Assembly: GCA_001971685.1 (NCBI GenBank) | Contig: CP019326.1 | Coordinates: forward strand, 1,984,001-2,048,000 | Origin: Halomonas sp. 1513 | GTDB lineage: Bacteria > Pseudomonadota > Gammaproteobacteria > Pseudomonadales > Halomonadaceae | Reading direction: 5' to 3' | Length of the DNA stretch: 64,000 nt | In this document: one piece after another, positions 1 to 8,265 of the stretch | Position numbering within the stretch: position 1 is the first letter of the stretch | How the letters are laid out: each line of letters starts with the position of its first letter | Made by a program: the position numbers and the translations under genes | The notes under the pieces: generated by a model | What the model was told of the DNA's origin: nothing | Databases searched by the model: none | The model's input: the letters and a program-made list of their open reading frames with translations, nothing else

Positions 1-24
1 AGGGCTATCACTAAGGCAGCGGCG

Positions 25-1692
25 ATGCAGCAAGACGATACGCCGCTGACACCGCGGCTGTGGCTGCAGCGCCTGGCAAGGCCGCAGCGACGGCTGACGG
101 GGCTCGCCATCGCCGCGGGACTGTTCGCGGGGCTGGCCACCATCGCCCAGATGGCGCTACTGGCATGGTGGGTCAGTGCGCTGCTGGTCGGCGGTGCCAG
201 CGTGGCGGATCTGACCGCGGTGGCCGCGGCGCTGATTGCCGTGCTGCTGCTGCGCGCTGGCGCCCAGTGGGGGCAGGACGTGGCCGGCCAGGAAGCCAGC
301 CTGCGGATTCGACAGGCGGCGCGGCGGGAGCTGCTGGCACACGTCGAGGCGCTGGGGCCTATACGCCTCGGCGGACGCCACAGCGCTGCCCTGGGGAGCC
401 AGCTGGTCGAGCAGGTCGAGGCGCTGGACGGCTACTTTGCGCGCTTCCTGCCGCAGCTGCGCCTGGCCGTGGCGATCCCCGCGCTGATTGCCGTGCTGGT
501 GCTGTGGCTCGACTGGCTGGCGGCGCTGTTCCTGCTGCTGGCGGCGCCCATGATCCCGCTGTTCATGGCGCTGGTGGGGATCGGCGCCGAACGCCTCAAT
601 CGACGCCAGTTCGCCGCCGTCAGCCGGCTCTCCGGCCACTTCCTCGACCGCGTACGCGGCATCACCACCCTGCAGCTCTTCAACCGTGCCGACCAGGCCA
701 CCGCCGAGGTGCATGCCGCGGCAGATGACTATCGTCGCCTGAGCATGCGTACGCTGCGGCTGGCGTTTCTCTCCTCGGCGGTACTCGAGTTCTTCGCCGC
801 GGTGGCCATTGCGGTGCTGGCGATCTATATCGGCTTCGGTCTGCTCGGCTATATCGACTACGGCCCCTCGCCGCAGCTGACGCTGTTCAGTGGCCTGCTG
901 ATCCTGCTGCTGGCGCCGGAGTTCTTCCAGCCGCTGCGCACTCTGTCCCAGCACTACCACGACCGAGCCGCGGCGCTGGGTGCCGCCGATGCGCTGGTGG
1001 CGCTGCTCAATCTGCCTTCGCCGAAAGGCGACGCCCGGCGCCAGCCAAGCGACGACCAGTCGGGGGTGTCGCTGGATGGGGCGAGCGTCAGCTTTGCCGG
1101 TCGCGGGCGGGTGCTGGGGCCGTTGGCTCTCACCATCGCGCCCGGCGAGTGCGTGGCGCTGGTGGGTCCCTCTGGCGCCGGCAAGTCGACGCTGCTGCAG
1201 CTGATCGCCGGCTTCGTGGATAGCGATGGCGGTCGGGTGAAGGCGCCCTGCGGCGAGATCGCCTGGATGGATCAGCGCCCGCTGCTGATCCACGGCAGCC
1301 TGGCCGACAACCTGCGCCTGGCGTCGCCGCAGGCAAGCGACGCGGATATCGAGCGCGCGCTCGAGCAGGCCGGGCTCGGCGAGTTGCTGGCGGCCCTGCC
1401 GGAGGGCATCGATACGCGATTGGGCGAGCGTGGTGCCGGCCTCTCCGGCGGCCAGGCCCAGCGCCTGGCGCTGGCGCGGGTGTTTCTGTCGCCTGCCTCG
1501 CTGGTGCTGCTCGACGAGCCCACCGCGAGTCTCGACGACGACACCGAGGCGGCGGTGATCCTGGCCCTGCAAACCCTCAGGCGGGAGGGGAGGACGCTGG
1601 TCCTGGCCACCCACCATCCGGCGCTGATGGCGATGGCCGATCGGGTAGTCCGCCTGGTGGATGGCCGGCTCGATGAGGAGGTGCGCCCATGA
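25..1692 (+). CDS. cydD: CydD, thiol reductant ABC exporter subunit
   Basis: One half of the heterodimeric CydDC ABC exporter of the inner membrane. The family exports cysteine and glutathione to the periplasm and is needed for cytochrome bd assembly and periplasmic redox balance. The first 320 or so residues hold the hydrophobic membrane segments. The C-terminal ATPase domain has Walker A at 381-388 (GPSGAGKS), the signature LSGGQ at 473-477, and Walker B LVLLDEP with D497/E498. At 555 aa the length is usual for CydD. The ATG at 25 lies near the window edge behind a short AGG-type ribosome site, so the promoter is not visible. The stop overlaps the cydC start by four bases (ATGA), which implies translational coupling. 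A generic ABC exporter is possible, but two adjacent half-transporters in this order fit CydDC best. Confidence 0.93.
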   Translation: MQQDDTPLTPRLWLQRLARPQRRLTGLAIAAGLFAGLATIAQMALLAWWVSALLVGGASVADLTAVAAALIAVLLLRAGAQWGQDVAGQEASLRIRQAARRELLAHVEALGPIRLGGRHSAALGSQLVEQVEALDGYFARFLPQLRLAVAIPALIAVLVLWLDWLAALFLLLAAPMIPLFMALVGIGAERLNRRQFAAVSRLSGHFLDRVRGITTLQLFNRADQATAEVHAAADDYRRLSMRTLRLAFLSSAVLEFFAAVAIAVLAIYIGFGLLGYIDYGPSPQLTLFSGLLILLLAPEFFQPLRTLSQHYHDRAAALGAADALVALLNLPSPKGDARRQPSDDQSGVSLDGASVSFAGRGRVLGPLALTIAPGECVALVGPSGAGKSTLLQLIAGFVDSDGGRVKAPCGEIAWMDQRPLLIHGSLADNLRLASPQASDADIERALEQAGLGELLAALPEGIDTRLGERGAGLSGGQAQRLALARVFLSPASLVLLDEPTASLDDDTEAAVILALQTLRREGRTLVLATHHPALMAMADRVVRLVDGRLDEEVRP

Positions 1693-3407
1693 GCCTCTAC
1701 CGCGAACTGCGCCCCTGGCTCAAGCTGCTGGGCCGGCGGCGCGGACGACTGGCGATGGGCGCGCTGCTGATGGCGATCACCGCCTTCGCCGGCATCGGCC
1801 TGCTGGCCCTGTCGGGGTGGTTCATCACCGCCACCGCCTTGACCGGCATGCTGCTGGCGGCCGGGGTGGCGGCGAGTCTCGATGTCTATGTCCCCGGCGG
1901 CGGGATACGCTTCTTTGCGGTGACCCGCACCGTGGCCCGCTATCTCGAACGGCTCTATAACCACGATACGGTGCTGCGTCTGCTGGCCGACCTGCGCGGC
2001 GGCATGTTCCAGGTGCTGGTGCGGCTCGACGGCCAGGCGCTGTCGAGGCGTCGCGCCAGCGAGTGGTTGAACCGTCTGACCGCCGATATCGATACCCTCG
2101 ACAGCCTCTATCTGCGACTGCTGGCCCCGCCGCTGGTGGCGCTGCTGGCGATCCTGGGGCTGACGCTGCTGATCGGGGTGTTCCTGCCGCTGGCCGGTAT
2201 GGTCGCCGGGGGCATGCTATTGCTGCTGTGGGCGCTGCTGACGCTGGGACAGGCGCGCCTGGGCATGGCCGCCAGTCAGCGCCGCGTGGCGGCGCTGGAC
2301 CGGCTGCGCAGCCGTGGTATTGAGCATGTGCAGGGCCTGGCGGAGCTCAGCGCCTATGCCAGCCTGGCAGCCCATCGCAGCGAGCTGGCGCGGCAGGAGC
2401 AGCGGCTGTACGACGACCAGCGCCTGCTGGGACGGCGTGCCGCCCTCGGCAATGCGCTGGTGGGGCTGGGGATCGGCGTGACGCTGCTGGCGGTGCTGTG
2501 GTTGGCCAGCCTGGCCTATGCCCGAGGTGCCTTGAGTGGGCCGCTGATGGTGATGATGCCGCTGGCGGTGCTGGCGCTGGCCGAGACCCTGGGCCTGTTG
2601 CCGACCGCCTTCACCCAGCTGGGCGCGACCCGCGCCGCGGCCCGGCGCCTCAATGCCATGGGCGCCGCGCAAGCGGCGATTGCCGACCCCCAGCAGCCGT
2701 CTAACCTGGGCTCGGCGACCCCGTGCCTCGCGTTCCACGCTGTGTCGCTGCACTACCCCGGGGCGCTGCAGCCGGCGCTCGATGGGGTCTCGCTGCGCCT
2801 GGCTGGCGGTCAGCGGTTGGCGCTACTCGGTGCGTCGGGGTCAGGCAAGTCGAGCCTGGCCCAGCTGGCCACCCGGCTGATCGATCCCCAGGCGGGGCGG
2901 GTGACTCTAGACGGCCAGCCGCTGGCGGAACTGCGACTGCGCGAGGTGCGAGGGTGCGTCGGGCTGCTGACCCAGCAGGGTGAGCTGTTCGATGACAGCC
3001 TGGCCGCCAACCTGCGGCTGGGCGCTGCCCAGGCCAGCGACCAGCAGCTGTGGCAGGCGCTGGCGACGGTCGAGCTGGATGCCTGGGCGGAGCAGGCGCA
3101 GGGCCTGGCAACGCGGGTCGGCGAGGGCGGCCGTCAGCTCTCGGGTGGCCAGGCACGTCGCCTGTGCCTGGCGCGGCTGCTGCTGGCCGAGCCGCGCATC
3201 GTGATCCTCGACGAGCCCTTCGCCGGGCTCGATGCGGCCCTCGCCGAGCGCATCGCCGCGCGCCTCGACCACTGGCTTGCCGGACGCAGCCTGCTGCTGC
3301 TCTGCCACCAGCGCGACGGCCAGCCGCTGGCGACGCTAGGCGTGAGCGACTGGACGCAGTTAGCGGCGGGGCGGGTGGTGGCCTCGAATCACGCTTGGCC
3401 TCGATAA
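1689..3407 (+). CDS. cydC: CydC, thiol reductant ABC exporter subunit
   Basis: Second half of the CydDC exporter (572 aa), the partner of the gene it overlaps by four bases. An N-terminal membrane domain of about 320 residues begins with a hydrophobic stretch containing ALSGWFITATAL, typical of CydC. The ATPase domain carries Walker A GASGSGKS from about residue 381, LSGGQ from 484, and Walker B IVILDEPFAG. Both subunits keep intact ATPase motifs. No separate promoter is visible between the two genes, so they form one transcription unit. About 150 bases without a clear terminator separate its end from the adenine deaminase gene. Confidence 0.93.
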   Translation: MSLYRELRPWLKLLGRRRGRLAMGALLMAITAFAGIGLLALSGWFITATALTGMLLAAGVAASLDVYVPGGGIRFFAVTRTVARYLERLYNHDTVLRLLADLRGGMFQVLVRLDGQALSRRRASEWLNRLTADIDTLDSLYLRLLAPPLVALLAILGLTLLIGVFLPLAGMVAGGMLLLLWALLTLGQARLGMAASQRRVAALDRLRSRGIEHVQGLAELSAYASLAAHRSELARQEQRLYDDQRLLGRRAALGNALVGLGIGVTLLAVLWLASLAYARGALSGPLMVMMPLAVLALAETLGLLPTAFTQLGATRAAARRLNAMGAAQAAIADPQQPSNLGSATPCLAFHAVSLHYPGALQPALDGVSLRLAGGQRLALLGASGSGKSSLAQLATRLIDPQAGRVTLDGQPLAELRLREVRGCVGLLTQQGELFDDSLAANLRLGAAQASDQQLWQALATVELDAWAEQAQGLATRVGEGGRQLSGGQARRLCLARLLLAEPRIVILDEPFAGLDAALAERIAARLDHWLAGRSLLLLCHQRDGQPLATLGVSDWTQLAAGRVVASNHAWPR

Positions 3408-3554
3408 CGCCCTGTGAGGCTTGCTGACCGAATCGTCCCGAACGGTGCTTCGATCGCTAACGTTGGCATACGTCGCACAGGCTGATTTTGCGCAAACGGT
3501 CAAAGTGTCGCAGGATGGAATAAATCCGCGCCGATGCCTGATCAGGAACTCATC

Positions 3555-4553
3555 ATGCAAGACTTCATCACCCGCCTACCCAAGGCCGAACTGCACCTGC
3601 ATATCGAGGGCTCATTGGAGCCCGAGCTGATGTTTGCCCTCGCCGAGCGCAACGGCATCACGCTGCCCTACGCAAGCGTCGAGGAGGTGCGTGCGGCCTA
3701 CCAGTTCGATGACCTGCAGTCGTTCCTGGATCTCTACTATCAGGGCATGAGCGTGTTGCGCACCGCCGAGGATTTCTTCGACCTGGCCATGGACTACTTC
3801 CGCCGCGCCAGCGCCGAAGGCGTGGTCCACGTTGAGCTGCACTTCGACCCTCAGGCGCACCTGGCGCGGGGCATCCAGCTGGGGGTGGTAATCGAGGGGC
3901 TGGCCCGGGCCTGCCGGCTGGCGATGCGCGAGCTCGATCTCAGCACTGCCCTGATCATGGCATTCCTGCGCGACCGCCCGGCCGACGAGGCGATGCAGGT
4001 ACTCGAGCGCGCCGCCCCTTACTGGGAGATGCTCGACGCGATAGGCCTGGACAGCGCCGAACACGGCCATCCACCGGAGAAGTTCGTCGAGGTCTTCGAG
4101 CGCGCCCGGGCGCTGGGTATCGCACGGGTGGCCCACGCCGGCGAGGAGGGGCCGCCGGCCTATATCACTCAGGCGCTGGACCTGCTCGACGTGTGCCGCA
4201 TCGATCACGGCGTGCGCTGCCTGGAGGACCCGGCGCTGGTGGAGCGGCTGCGTGAGCTAAAGATGCCGCTCACCGTCTGCCCGCTCTCCAACGTCAAACT
4301 CAAGGTGGTCGAGCGCATCGACGACCACCCGCTGCCGCAGCTGCTCGACGCGGGCCTGCTGCTGACCATCAACTCCGATGACCCGGCCTATTTCGGCGGC
4401 GGCATGCATGACAACTTCAGCGCCTGCCAGCGCGCCTTCGGCTGGTCCGAGGCGACCCTGCTGGGGCTGGCGCGCAATGCCATCGAGGTGGCCTTCATGG
4501 ACGACGCGCGACGCGCCGAGCTGCTGGCGCGCCTCGACGCCCTCGCTGAGTAA
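3555..4553 (+). CDS. Adenine deaminase (adenosine deaminase family)
   Basis: Zinc hydrolase of the adenosine/adenine deaminase family, predicted to turn adenine into hypoxanthine plus ammonia in the cytosol. The metal site is visible: HLH at 14-16 (LHLHIEGSL), HAGEEG with H194 and E197, an HG at the next strand, and tandem aspartates D275/D276 in INSDDP. At 332 aa it has the size of the bacterial adenine deaminases studied in Pseudomonas. The start at 3555 is preferred over the in-frame ATG at 3534 because AGGA lies 7-8 bases before it and the protein then begins just ahead of the LPKAELHLH motif. Hypoxanthine is the substrate of the xanthine dehydrogenase encoded nearby, so adenine rather than adenosine is the likelier substrate. 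That choice is inferred from family and context. Confidence 0.85.
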   Translation: MQDFITRLPKAELHLHIEGSLEPELMFALAERNGITLPYASVEEVRAAYQFDDLQSFLDLYYQGMSVLRTAEDFFDLAMDYFRRASAEGVVHVELHFDPQAHLARGIQLGVVIEGLARACRLAMRELDLSTALIMAFLRDRPADEAMQVLERAAPYWEMLDAIGLDSAEHGHPPEKFVEVFERARALGIARVAHAGEEGPPAYITQALDLLDVCRIDHGVRCLEDPALVERLRELKMPLTVCPLSNVKLKVVERIDDHPLPQLLDAGLLLTINSDDPAYFGGGMHDNFSACQRAFGWSEATLLGLARNAIEVAFMDDARRAELLARLDALAE

Positions 4554-4564
4554 GTCACCAGGCG

Positions 4565-5185
4565 CTACTCGAGATTGCGCATCCACTGCTTGACCAGGCG
4601 CCGGTCGCGGCGCCGGGTCAGGCGCTGGGTGTCGAGCTGGGCCGGGGTGATCGAGCAGGCATCGCCATCATTGTCGAGAATGAAGCGGCGTCGTGCGCCC
4701 ACCGGCTGGTCCTCAGAACCGTAGATGGCGATGACGCGCAGCTCGATGACCTTGAAGGTCAACTCGCCGCTGGGGCGATGACCGTCGAGCTCGATATCGT
4801 GGTCCTCGGCAACCCGCTGTATCAGCTCCTTGAAGCTGCCGATATGCAGGTAGCCGCCGGATGACAAGGGCCCCTGGTGGCTGCGATATTCGGTTTGACC
4901 GTCGTCGTTGGACTGCTGGTAGTCGCTGACATCGAGCAGCAGCGGCTCTTGCGAGGTCTCGATACGTACCACGATATGCTGGATGAAGATCGCCTCGGCG
5001 CTCATGTTGCTGATCAGGCAGAGTGAGTCGATGTCCTTGCCCTGGCCGCGGTTGATGATCAACCGCGCACGGCGCTGGCGAACATAGCCGTTGTAGAGCA
5101 GCTGGGCGTAGAACACCCAGACGAAGAGGGTGAGGACACCGGCGATCGCATTGATCGCCGGGGCGTGATCGCTGATCCATTGCAT
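4565..5185 (-). CDS. Membrane-anchored protein of unknown function
   Basis: I do not recognise this 206-aa protein. One hydrophobic segment near residues 10-32 (INAIAGVLTLFVWVFYAQLLY) is followed by a basic stretch (RQRRAR). The remaining 170 residues are soluble and beta-rich in appearance, with no catalytic motif I can name. The order of hydrophobic and basic residues suggests that the C-terminal domain faces the cytoplasm. The gene converges on the adenine deaminase gene, with only 11 bases between the stops, and lies 29 bases downstream of the GNAT gene on the same strand, so it may share that transcript. It could be a membrane-tethered accessory protein, but nothing in the sequence gives a function. 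Confidence 0.7.
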   Translation of the reverse strand: MQWISDHAPAINAIAGVLTLFVWVFYAQLLYNGYVRQRRARLIINRGQGKDIDSLCLISNMSAEAIFIQHIVVRIETSQEPLLLDVSDYQQSNDDGQTEYRSHQGPLSSGGYLHIGSFKELIQRVAEDHDIELDGHRPSGELTFKVIELRVIAIYGSEDQPVGARRRFILDNDGDACSITPAQLDTQRLTRRRDRRLVKQWMRNLE

Positions 5186-5214
5186 GCGGTGAACGTCCTG
5201 TTCGCGTTGCTGGT

Positions 5215-5664
5215 TTACTGGGTGTCGAGCTGATAGGTCTGCCAGTCGCTGTGCGTGGCGTGGCGGTCGTATACGGCGCGACCGCGATAGTTCTGCTCGC
5301 GGGTGATCCAGCGCACGAACGGCCAGCCGTGGCCGCGCGCCTCCTCACGTAGCGTCTCGAGCATGGTGTCGACCGCGCCGCTGCCGCGATGGGCCGGGTC
5401 GACATAGAGGTCGTCAAGGAAGCCGATATGCGTGCCGCGCAGCGGCGACGGCATGGCGCGGTAGTGCATCAGGCCGATGGCCTGTCCGTCCTCGCTCTTC
5501 GCCAGCCGGCAGAAGAAGGCCATGTCCGGCTGCTGAATCCAGTCCCAGACGGTGTCCAGCGTCTGCTCGGTCATCGGCACGCCGTAGTAGTCGGCGTAGC
5601 CGCGGTAGAGGCGCGTCCATTCGGGGCGGTCGGCGGCCTGGGGGGATACCAGGGTGACGGTCAT
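5215..5664 (-). CDS. GNAT family N-acetyltransferase
   Basis: A 149-aa protein with a single GNAT fold, predicted to transfer an acetyl group from acetyl-CoA to an unknown amine. The acetyl-CoA loop is visible as DLYVDPAHRGSGAVDTML around residues 88-105, after a beta strand containing GTHIGFLDDLYV, and the C-terminal part has the usual NYRGRAVYDRHA strand. A good ribosome site (GGAG, 7 bases before the ATG) supports the start. It probably shares a transcript with the downstream unknown membrane protein. The substrate cannot be read from the sequence. Its place beside purine genes is not enough to propose one. Confidence 0.85.
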   Translation of the reverse strand: MTVTLVSPQAADRPEWTRLYRGYADYYGVPMTEQTLDTVWDWIQQPDMAFFCRLAKSEDGQAIGLMHYRAMPSPLRGTHIGFLDDLYVDPAHRGSGAVDTMLETLREEARGHGWPFVRWITREQNYRGRAVYDRHATHSDWQTYQLDTQ

Positions 5665-6009
5665 GGCGATACTCCGCTGGGTAAAGGCATTGGCACAGCG
5701 ACCAGACTACCATCGGTCGCCGAGATCGCCAGCGTATCGCTTGCCCGGAACGACACCGGCCGCAGCCGGTGCCGTCATGCGGGTTGCTGCGAGGGTCGCT
5801 GTTACGGCAGCGCCGGCACCTCGAACTTACGGCCGAGTATTTCACTGCCCAAGATGGCGACGGTGTCCTCGCGGGGCGCGATGGCGTCACTCTTCATGTG
5901 GGGGAGGTCACAAGCATATAACGCAGGCAAAAAAGGGGCGACCATCAGAGATGGTCGCCCAATCAGCGCAACGCTTACGTACCTGATGCACGGAGCCCCG
6001 TGCGCGGAT
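5665..6009. other. Intergenic region between GNAT gene and guaD
   Basis: A stretch of 345 bases without a convincing gene. The right end holds the strong intrinsic terminator of the guaD transcript, listed separately. The left end is the promoter and ribosome-site region of the GNAT gene. A minus-strand reading frame of 31 codons at 5802-5897 is open but lacks a ribosome site, because its upstream bases are C-rich. I see no other structure. Confidence 0.5.
5929..5960 (-). terminator. Intrinsic terminator of the xdhABC-guaD operon
   Basis: On the minus strand an 11-bp perfect stem (GGGCGACCATC / GATGGTCGCCC) with a 3-base loop is followed by CTTTTTT. This is a canonical Rho-independent terminator. 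It lies 50 bases beyond the guaD stop and faces the correct way to end the xdhA-xdhB-xdhC-guaD transcript. Confidence 0.93.
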
Positions 6010-7350
6010 TCAGGGCGTAGAGGCGGCGTCGCGCTGGTGCACACATTCACCGTTGGCCCAGGTGGCATAGACGCTGCGGTCGTCGCCGAGCATCATCAGC
6101 GCGAACAGCTGCTCGGCGAGGTTGCGGGTCCTGGCGCTGCGGCGGGCCAGCAGCGGGGTGGCGGCGGGGTCGAGGACCACGATGTCGGCCTCCTTGCCCT
6201 GGCGCAGGCTACCGATGTGGGTGTCGAGGTGCAGCGCCCGGGCGTTGCCCAGGGTCAGGCGGTAGAAGCCCTGCCAGGCGGTCAGCGGCTGGCCGAGCAG
6301 CTGGCCGACCTGGTAGGCCGCCTTGAGGGTGGCCAGGCCCGACAGGTCGGTGCCGCCGCCGACGTCGCTGGCCAGGGTGGTGTTGAGACCGGCGTCGCGG
6401 CACGCCAGGCGGTCGAACAGCCCGCTGCCCAGGAACAGGTTGGAGGTCGGGCAGAAGGCGATATTGGCGCCGGCGGCGGCCAGCCGGTTGCGCATCGGCT
6501 GGTCTAGGTGGATGCCGTGGGCGAAGGTGCTGCGCGGCCCCACCAGGCCGTAGCGCTCGTAGACGCCGAGATAGTCGCGGCAGTCGGGAAACAGCTCGGC
6601 GACCCAGTCGATCTCGCCCTTGTTCTCCGATAGATGCGTCTGCAGGTGCAGATCCGGCGCGGTGCGCAGGATGCCGCCCACGGTATCCAGCTGCGCCGCA
6701 CTGGAGGTCGGCGCGAAACGCGGCGTCAGCGTATAGCCGAGGCGGTCCTTGCCGTGCCAGTCGCCGATCAGCCGCTCGCTGTCGCGTACGCCGCTCTCGA
6801 CGCTGTCGGTCAGCGCCTCGGGGGCGTGGCGGTCCATCAGCACCTTGCCGGCCAGCATGCGCAGGCCGCGGCGCCGGGCGGCGGCGAAGAAGGTGTCCAC
6901 CGACACCGGGTGCGAGGTGCAGAACACCTGGGCGGTGGTGGTGCCGACTCGCAGCTGCTCGTCGAGGAATGCCTCGGCGACATTCTCGGCGTGGGCGCGC
7001 TCGGCAAAGCGGCACTCCTCTGGGAAGGTGTACTCGTTGAGCCAGTCGAGCAGCTGGCGGCCGTAGGAGGCCATGATATCGAGCTGCACGTAGTGCACGT
7101 GGCTGTCGATGAAGCCGGGCATCATCAGCTTGCCGGCATAGTCGACCTGCTCGATGCCGGCGGGCAGCTGCGGGGCCAGCTCGGCATAGTCGCCGATCGC
7201 CTGGATGCGGCCATCGACCAGCCAGATGGCGCCGTCTTCCAGGTGCAGCAGGCTGCCGGGTTCGGGCGTGTCGCCTTCACCGGGGTCGTTTAGAAAGCTC
7301 ACCACGGGTCCACGCAGCAGGCGTCCCGCTGAAGGGTCAGCGTTGGTCAT
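6010..7350 (-). CDS. guaD: Guanine deaminase
   Basis: Zinc-dependent amidohydrolase that converts guanine to xanthine, feeding the xanthine dehydrogenase encoded just upstream in the same operon. Visible metal and active-site motifs are DSHVHYVQ (HxH), HLSENKGEIDWV, FAHGIHLDQ, FCPTSNLFLGSGLFD and ASDVGGGTD, in the order expected for GuaD. The 446-aa length is typical. I place the start at 7350 (MTNADPS) because GGAG lies six bases ahead of it. An in-frame ATG twelve bases further upstream overlaps that ribosome site and is less likely. It is the last gene of the operon and is followed by a strong terminator. The order xdhA-xdhB-xdhC-guaD matches that of Pseudomonas aeruginosa as I remember it. 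Confidence 0.94.
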   Translation of the reverse strand: MTNADPSAGRLLRGPVVSFLNDPGEGDTPEPGSLLHLEDGAIWLVDGRIQAIGDYAELAPQLPAGIEQVDYAGKLMMPGFIDSHVHYVQLDIMASYGRQLLDWLNEYTFPEECRFAERAHAENVAEAFLDEQLRVGTTTAQVFCTSHPVSVDTFFAAARRRGLRMLAGKVLMDRHAPEALTDSVESGVRDSERLIGDWHGKDRLGYTLTPRFAPTSSAAQLDTVGGILRTAPDLHLQTHLSENKGEIDWVAELFPDCRDYLGVYERYGLVGPRSTFAHGIHLDQPMRNRLAAAGANIAFCPTSNLFLGSGLFDRLACRDAGLNTTLASDVGGGTDLSGLATLKAAYQVGQLLGQPLTAWQGFYRLTLGNARALHLDTHIGSLRQGKEADIVVLDPAATPLLARRSARTRNLAEQLFALMMLGDDRSVYATWANGECVHQRDAASTP

Positions 7351-7386
7351 GTTTTTCTCCATTTGGGCGGGGGCTCGGCCCCGCCG

Positions 7387-8265
7387 TCATTCGTCCGTCG
7401 GTGGCGCAAATGCCTTGCGCAGGGTGTCCGGGGCAACGCCGCGGCGATCGTCGTGTTCTACGCCAGGCTTGAGCGTCAGCAGCTCGGTCACTACCGATAG
7501 CGCGATCTCGTAGGGCAGCTTGCCCTTGGCGCCGGTCACCCCGATCGGGCAGCGTACCTCGCGTTCCAGGCGCGCCTGTGCATGGCCGGCGTCGCGCAGG
7601 CGGCGCTGGAAGCTGGCCCACTTGCTGTGCGAGCCGATCAGGCCGATGGAGGCGCAGTCGCCACGGGCCAGCAGGGCATCGACCAGCGCACAGTCCTCGC
7701 CGTGGTCGTGGGTCATCACCAGCGCATGGCAGCCGCGGGGCAGCGTGGCCACCGCCGCCGCCGGGTCCGGCGCGTGGTGCTTTGCCAGGCGCGGCTGCTG
7801 CTGTGCGGGGAAGACGTCGTCGCGGCTGTCGAACCAGTCCACGCGCCACGCCAGCGGGGCGAGCAGGCCGACCAGTGCCTGGCCGACGTGGCCGGCACCG
7901 AACACCGCGACCTGCATCTCGGCGCTGGCGAACAGCTCGATCAGCACGTGCACATAGCCGCCGCAGCACTGGCCGCTGCGCCCGCCGAGGGGAAAGGCCT
8001 CGAGGCGGGTGCCCGATTCGCCGCGGGCCAGCGCCTCGCGGGCGCAGGCGATGACCTGGAACTCGAAGGTGCCGCCACCCAGGGTGTCGTGCACGGCGTC
8101 CTCGGTGATCACCATCTTGGCGCCGGGCTCGCGGGGCGTGGAGCCCGCCGCGCCGACCACGCTGGCCAGGGCGTGGGGCTGCGCCTCGCGCTGCAGCGCG
8201 TGCAGCGCGGCGTGCCAGGGCAGGGCGCTGCCTTGCTGCTGCAGCGATGCCTCAGGCCGGTCCAC
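7387..8265 (-). CDS. xdhC: XdhC, xanthine dehydrogenase accessory protein
   Basis: Molybdenum cofactor-binding chaperone (292 aa) that delivers sulfurated cofactor to the XdhAB enzyme in the cytosol. An N-terminal XdhC/CoxI domain contains GSTPREPGAKMVI and DTLGGGTFE. The C-terminal half is a Rossmann-like domain with VFGAGHVGQALVGLL and a later FGLIGS-like turn (SIGLIGSHSKW). Both halves of the family are present. Its start overlaps the end of xdhB by 14 bases, as expected for translational coupling in an operon. The protein is probably needed for enzyme activity and is not a subunit. Confidence 0.93.
   Translation of the reverse strand: MDRPEASLQQQGSALPWHAALHALQREAQPHALASVVGAAGSTPREPGAKMVITEDAVHDTLGGGTFEFQVIACAREALARGESGTRLEAFPLGGRSGQCCGGYVHVLIELFASAEMQVAVFGAGHVGQALVGLLAPLAWRVDWFDSRDDVFPAQQQPRLAKHHAPDPAAAVATLPRGCHALVMTHDHGEDCALVDALLARGDCASIGLIGSHSKWASFQRRLRDAGHAQARLEREVRCPIGVTGAKGKLPYEIALSVVTELLTLKPGVEHDDRRGVAPDTLRKAFAPPTDE

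Noticed and set aside
5802..5897. A 31-codon minus-strand frame starting MKSDAIAPRED
   Set aside because: No ribosome site precedes it (the upstream stretch is C-rich) and no family is recognised, so I mention it only in the intergenic entry.
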